Shown one piece after another: positions 61,721 to 64,000 of a stretch of 64,000 bases of DNA. A program made the translations under genes and the position numbers. Each line of letters begins with the position of its first letter. The stretch's first letter is position 1. Source of the stretch: Vulcanimicrobiota bacterium (lineage in GTDB: Bacteria; Vulcanimicrobiota; Vulcanimicrobiia; Vulcanimicrobiales; Vulcanimicrobiaceae). The notes below the pieces were generated by a model that saw only the letters and a program-made list of their open reading frames with translations, did no database searches and was not told the DNA's origin. The stretch is taken from the NCBI GenBank assembly GCA_003140215.1, contig PLJL01000001.1, positions 562,501-626,500 of the forward strand. Reading direction: 5' to 3'.

Positions 61721-62830
61721 TTAGGGAGTCTTGCCGGGCGCGGAGGGGAACGGCGTCGCCGTCGGTTTGACCGGCGGCGCAGGCGCCGGCGCTGCGGTGG
61801 GCGGCGCACTGGTCACGCTCGAAGCGGCCGCGGCGTCCGAGGCCTTCGGCGCAGGCGCGGCCTTCGGCGCGGCCGAGGCCGACGATGGATGCGGCAACGC
61901 GTACAGCGCGAACACCGCGGGGCGATTAGCGACGAGCTTGAGCGTCGTCGCGGTCGAGGCGAACAACAACCGCTGCGGCGGCAACGTCGGTGCGACCGTC
62001 GGACCGATCGATCCGGCGGCGCCCGGGCTCGCCACGGGGCCGGTGGGCCCGCCCGGCGCGAGGCCGCCCGCAACCCTCGTCGCACTCGACGGCGACGGCG
62101 TCGCGGTCGGTGAACCCGATGCCGCCGGTTTCGCCGAGCCGCCCGGGCTCGCGCCCGCTAGCGGCGCCATGGTGCGCGCGATCATCGGCGGCGGGGTCGA
62201 GACGGTGTCGAGCTCCGCGACCGCGAGGCGATAGCGGCTGTCTTTCTCGCCCGAGTTCCACATCGCCAGTCCGAACTCGCCGTCCCGGTACTGCGAGGCG
62301 ATCTCGCGCGGTACGTCGAGCGCGAAGCGCGGATAGCTCTCGAGGGTCACATCGTGCGTCGGCAACAACGTGACATATGCCAGCGCGCGCGCCGGGTGCT
62401 CGCGCGACTTCTTGCGCTTGCCTTTGCCGCTGCTGAAGTTCAGATCGGGTCCGTCCTGCGGTTTGACGATCGACAACGTGACGCCGATCGAAACCGCGAC
62501 CGGGGTCGGGGCCGCGGGCGGCGATGCGTTCTTATTCTTGTCGTTCTTGCCCGCCGGCGCCGCGGTTGGTTCGGGCGCCTTGGGGAACGCGATCGCGCCG
62601 CCGTAGCCGCCGACAGTGGGGAGTTCCTGGAACGCGGTCGACTCGCCGTAGGTCAGGATCGAGCTCGACTGGTTGGCCGGCGGCGCCGGCGAGCTGCCTT
62701 GCCCGAAATTGGGCGTCGCCATCGTGCTGGGCATCCCAGAGCCCGAGCCGAACGAGCCGGAGCACGCTGCGACGGCTGCGCCCAGTACGACGCAGCCGGC
62801 CGCCGCGGTAAGAACGCGAGCGAGAGTCAT
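61721..62830 (-). CDS. Low-complexity lipoprotein of unknown function
   Basis: 369 residues. Lipobox in LGAAVAACSGS. The middle (130-230) has the only well-structured part: ARALAYVTLLPTHDVTLESYPRFALDVP, EFGLAMWNSGEKDSRYRLAVAELD. The flanks are Pro/Ala/Ser/Thr-rich, likely disordered, wall-spanning. No family recognised. thiC ends 19 bases upstream on the same strand; co-transcription with thiC is possible but may be read-through. Confidence 0.65.
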   Translation of the reverse strand: MTLARVLTAAAGCVVLGAAVAACSGSFGSGSGMPSTMATPNFGQGSSPAPPANQSSSILTYGESTAFQELPTVGGYGGAIAFPKAPEPTAAPAGKNDKNKNASPPAAPTPVAVSIGVTLSIVKPQDGPDLNFSSGKGKRKKSREHPARALAYVTLLPTHDVTLESYPRFALDVPREIASQYRDGEFGLAMWNSGEKDSRYRLAVAELDTVSTPPPMIARTMAPLAGASPGGSAKPAASGSPTATPSPSSATRVAGGLAPGGPTGPVASPGAAGSIGPTVAPTLPPQRLLFASTATTLKLVANRPAVFALYALPHPSSASAAPKAAPAPKASDAAAASSVTSAPPTAAPAPAPPVKPTATPFPSAPGKTP

Positions 62831-62849
62831 CGCCCGTACGGTTCGCGTC

Positions 62850-64000
<1,151 letters not shown>

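Overview
The window is GC-rich, densely packed bacterial chromosome. Genes on one strand are often joined by 4-base ATGA or GTGA stop/start overlaps, and GTG starts are common. The gene set (DUF1800/DUF1501 pair, sedolisin protease, aerobic leucine catabolism, low-homology exported proteins) suggests an aerobic, soil-type heterotroph from a deep-branching phylum. Eremiobacterota/Vulcanimicrobiota is my guess from gene style only; no ribosomal marker is present.

Left part (1-35 kb) is mostly metabolic backbone. It holds a MaoC hydratase and quinone oxidoreductase; a DUF1800-DUF1501 secretion pair; methylcrotonyl-CoA carboxylase beta, and 6 kb further on the hydratase, carboxylase alpha and HMG-CoA lyase, together most of a leucine degradation pathway; a Crp - thioredoxin - cytochrome b - molybdopterin oxidoreductase operon; an M16 protease; an amidohydrolase and a glycosyltransferase; a small-protein/zeta-like kinase pair resembling a toxin-antitoxin; purE-purK; a GH5-like hydrolase - aldolase - SDR - PIMT operon; head-to-head M48 and sedolisin proteases; and a Zn/Mn ABC importer.

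A tRNA-Ala(CGC) gene at 35.2 kb, with a clear promoter and terminator, marks the start of an accessory region (about 35.3-52.4 kb). Just behind it are two copies of a ~48-bp repeat and a stray tRNA T-arm fragment. The region carries two conflict or signalling systems. System A (37.6-43.3 kb) is a TIR protein translationally coupled to a 1414-residue nSTAND-type NTPase with about 13 regular 48-residue TPR-like repeats. System B (45.4-52.3 kb) is a run of rhodanese, a SLOG-type protein with two predicted membrane hairpins, a CHASE2-transmembrane-TIR protein and an exported FecR-TPR protein. Between them lie a papain-like protease, small membrane and hypothetical proteins, and a truncated DUF4436 remnant. 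The right edge is marked by the 3' end of a broken gene at about 52.3 kb.

The right part (52.4-64 kb) returns to glycosyltransferases, two tandem paralogous small CxC/CxxH proteins, a large TM0106-type RecB-like nuclease-helicase, a cupin, a lytic transglycosylase, an alcohol dehydrogenase, a hemerythrin, a lipoprotein and the 3' part of thiC.
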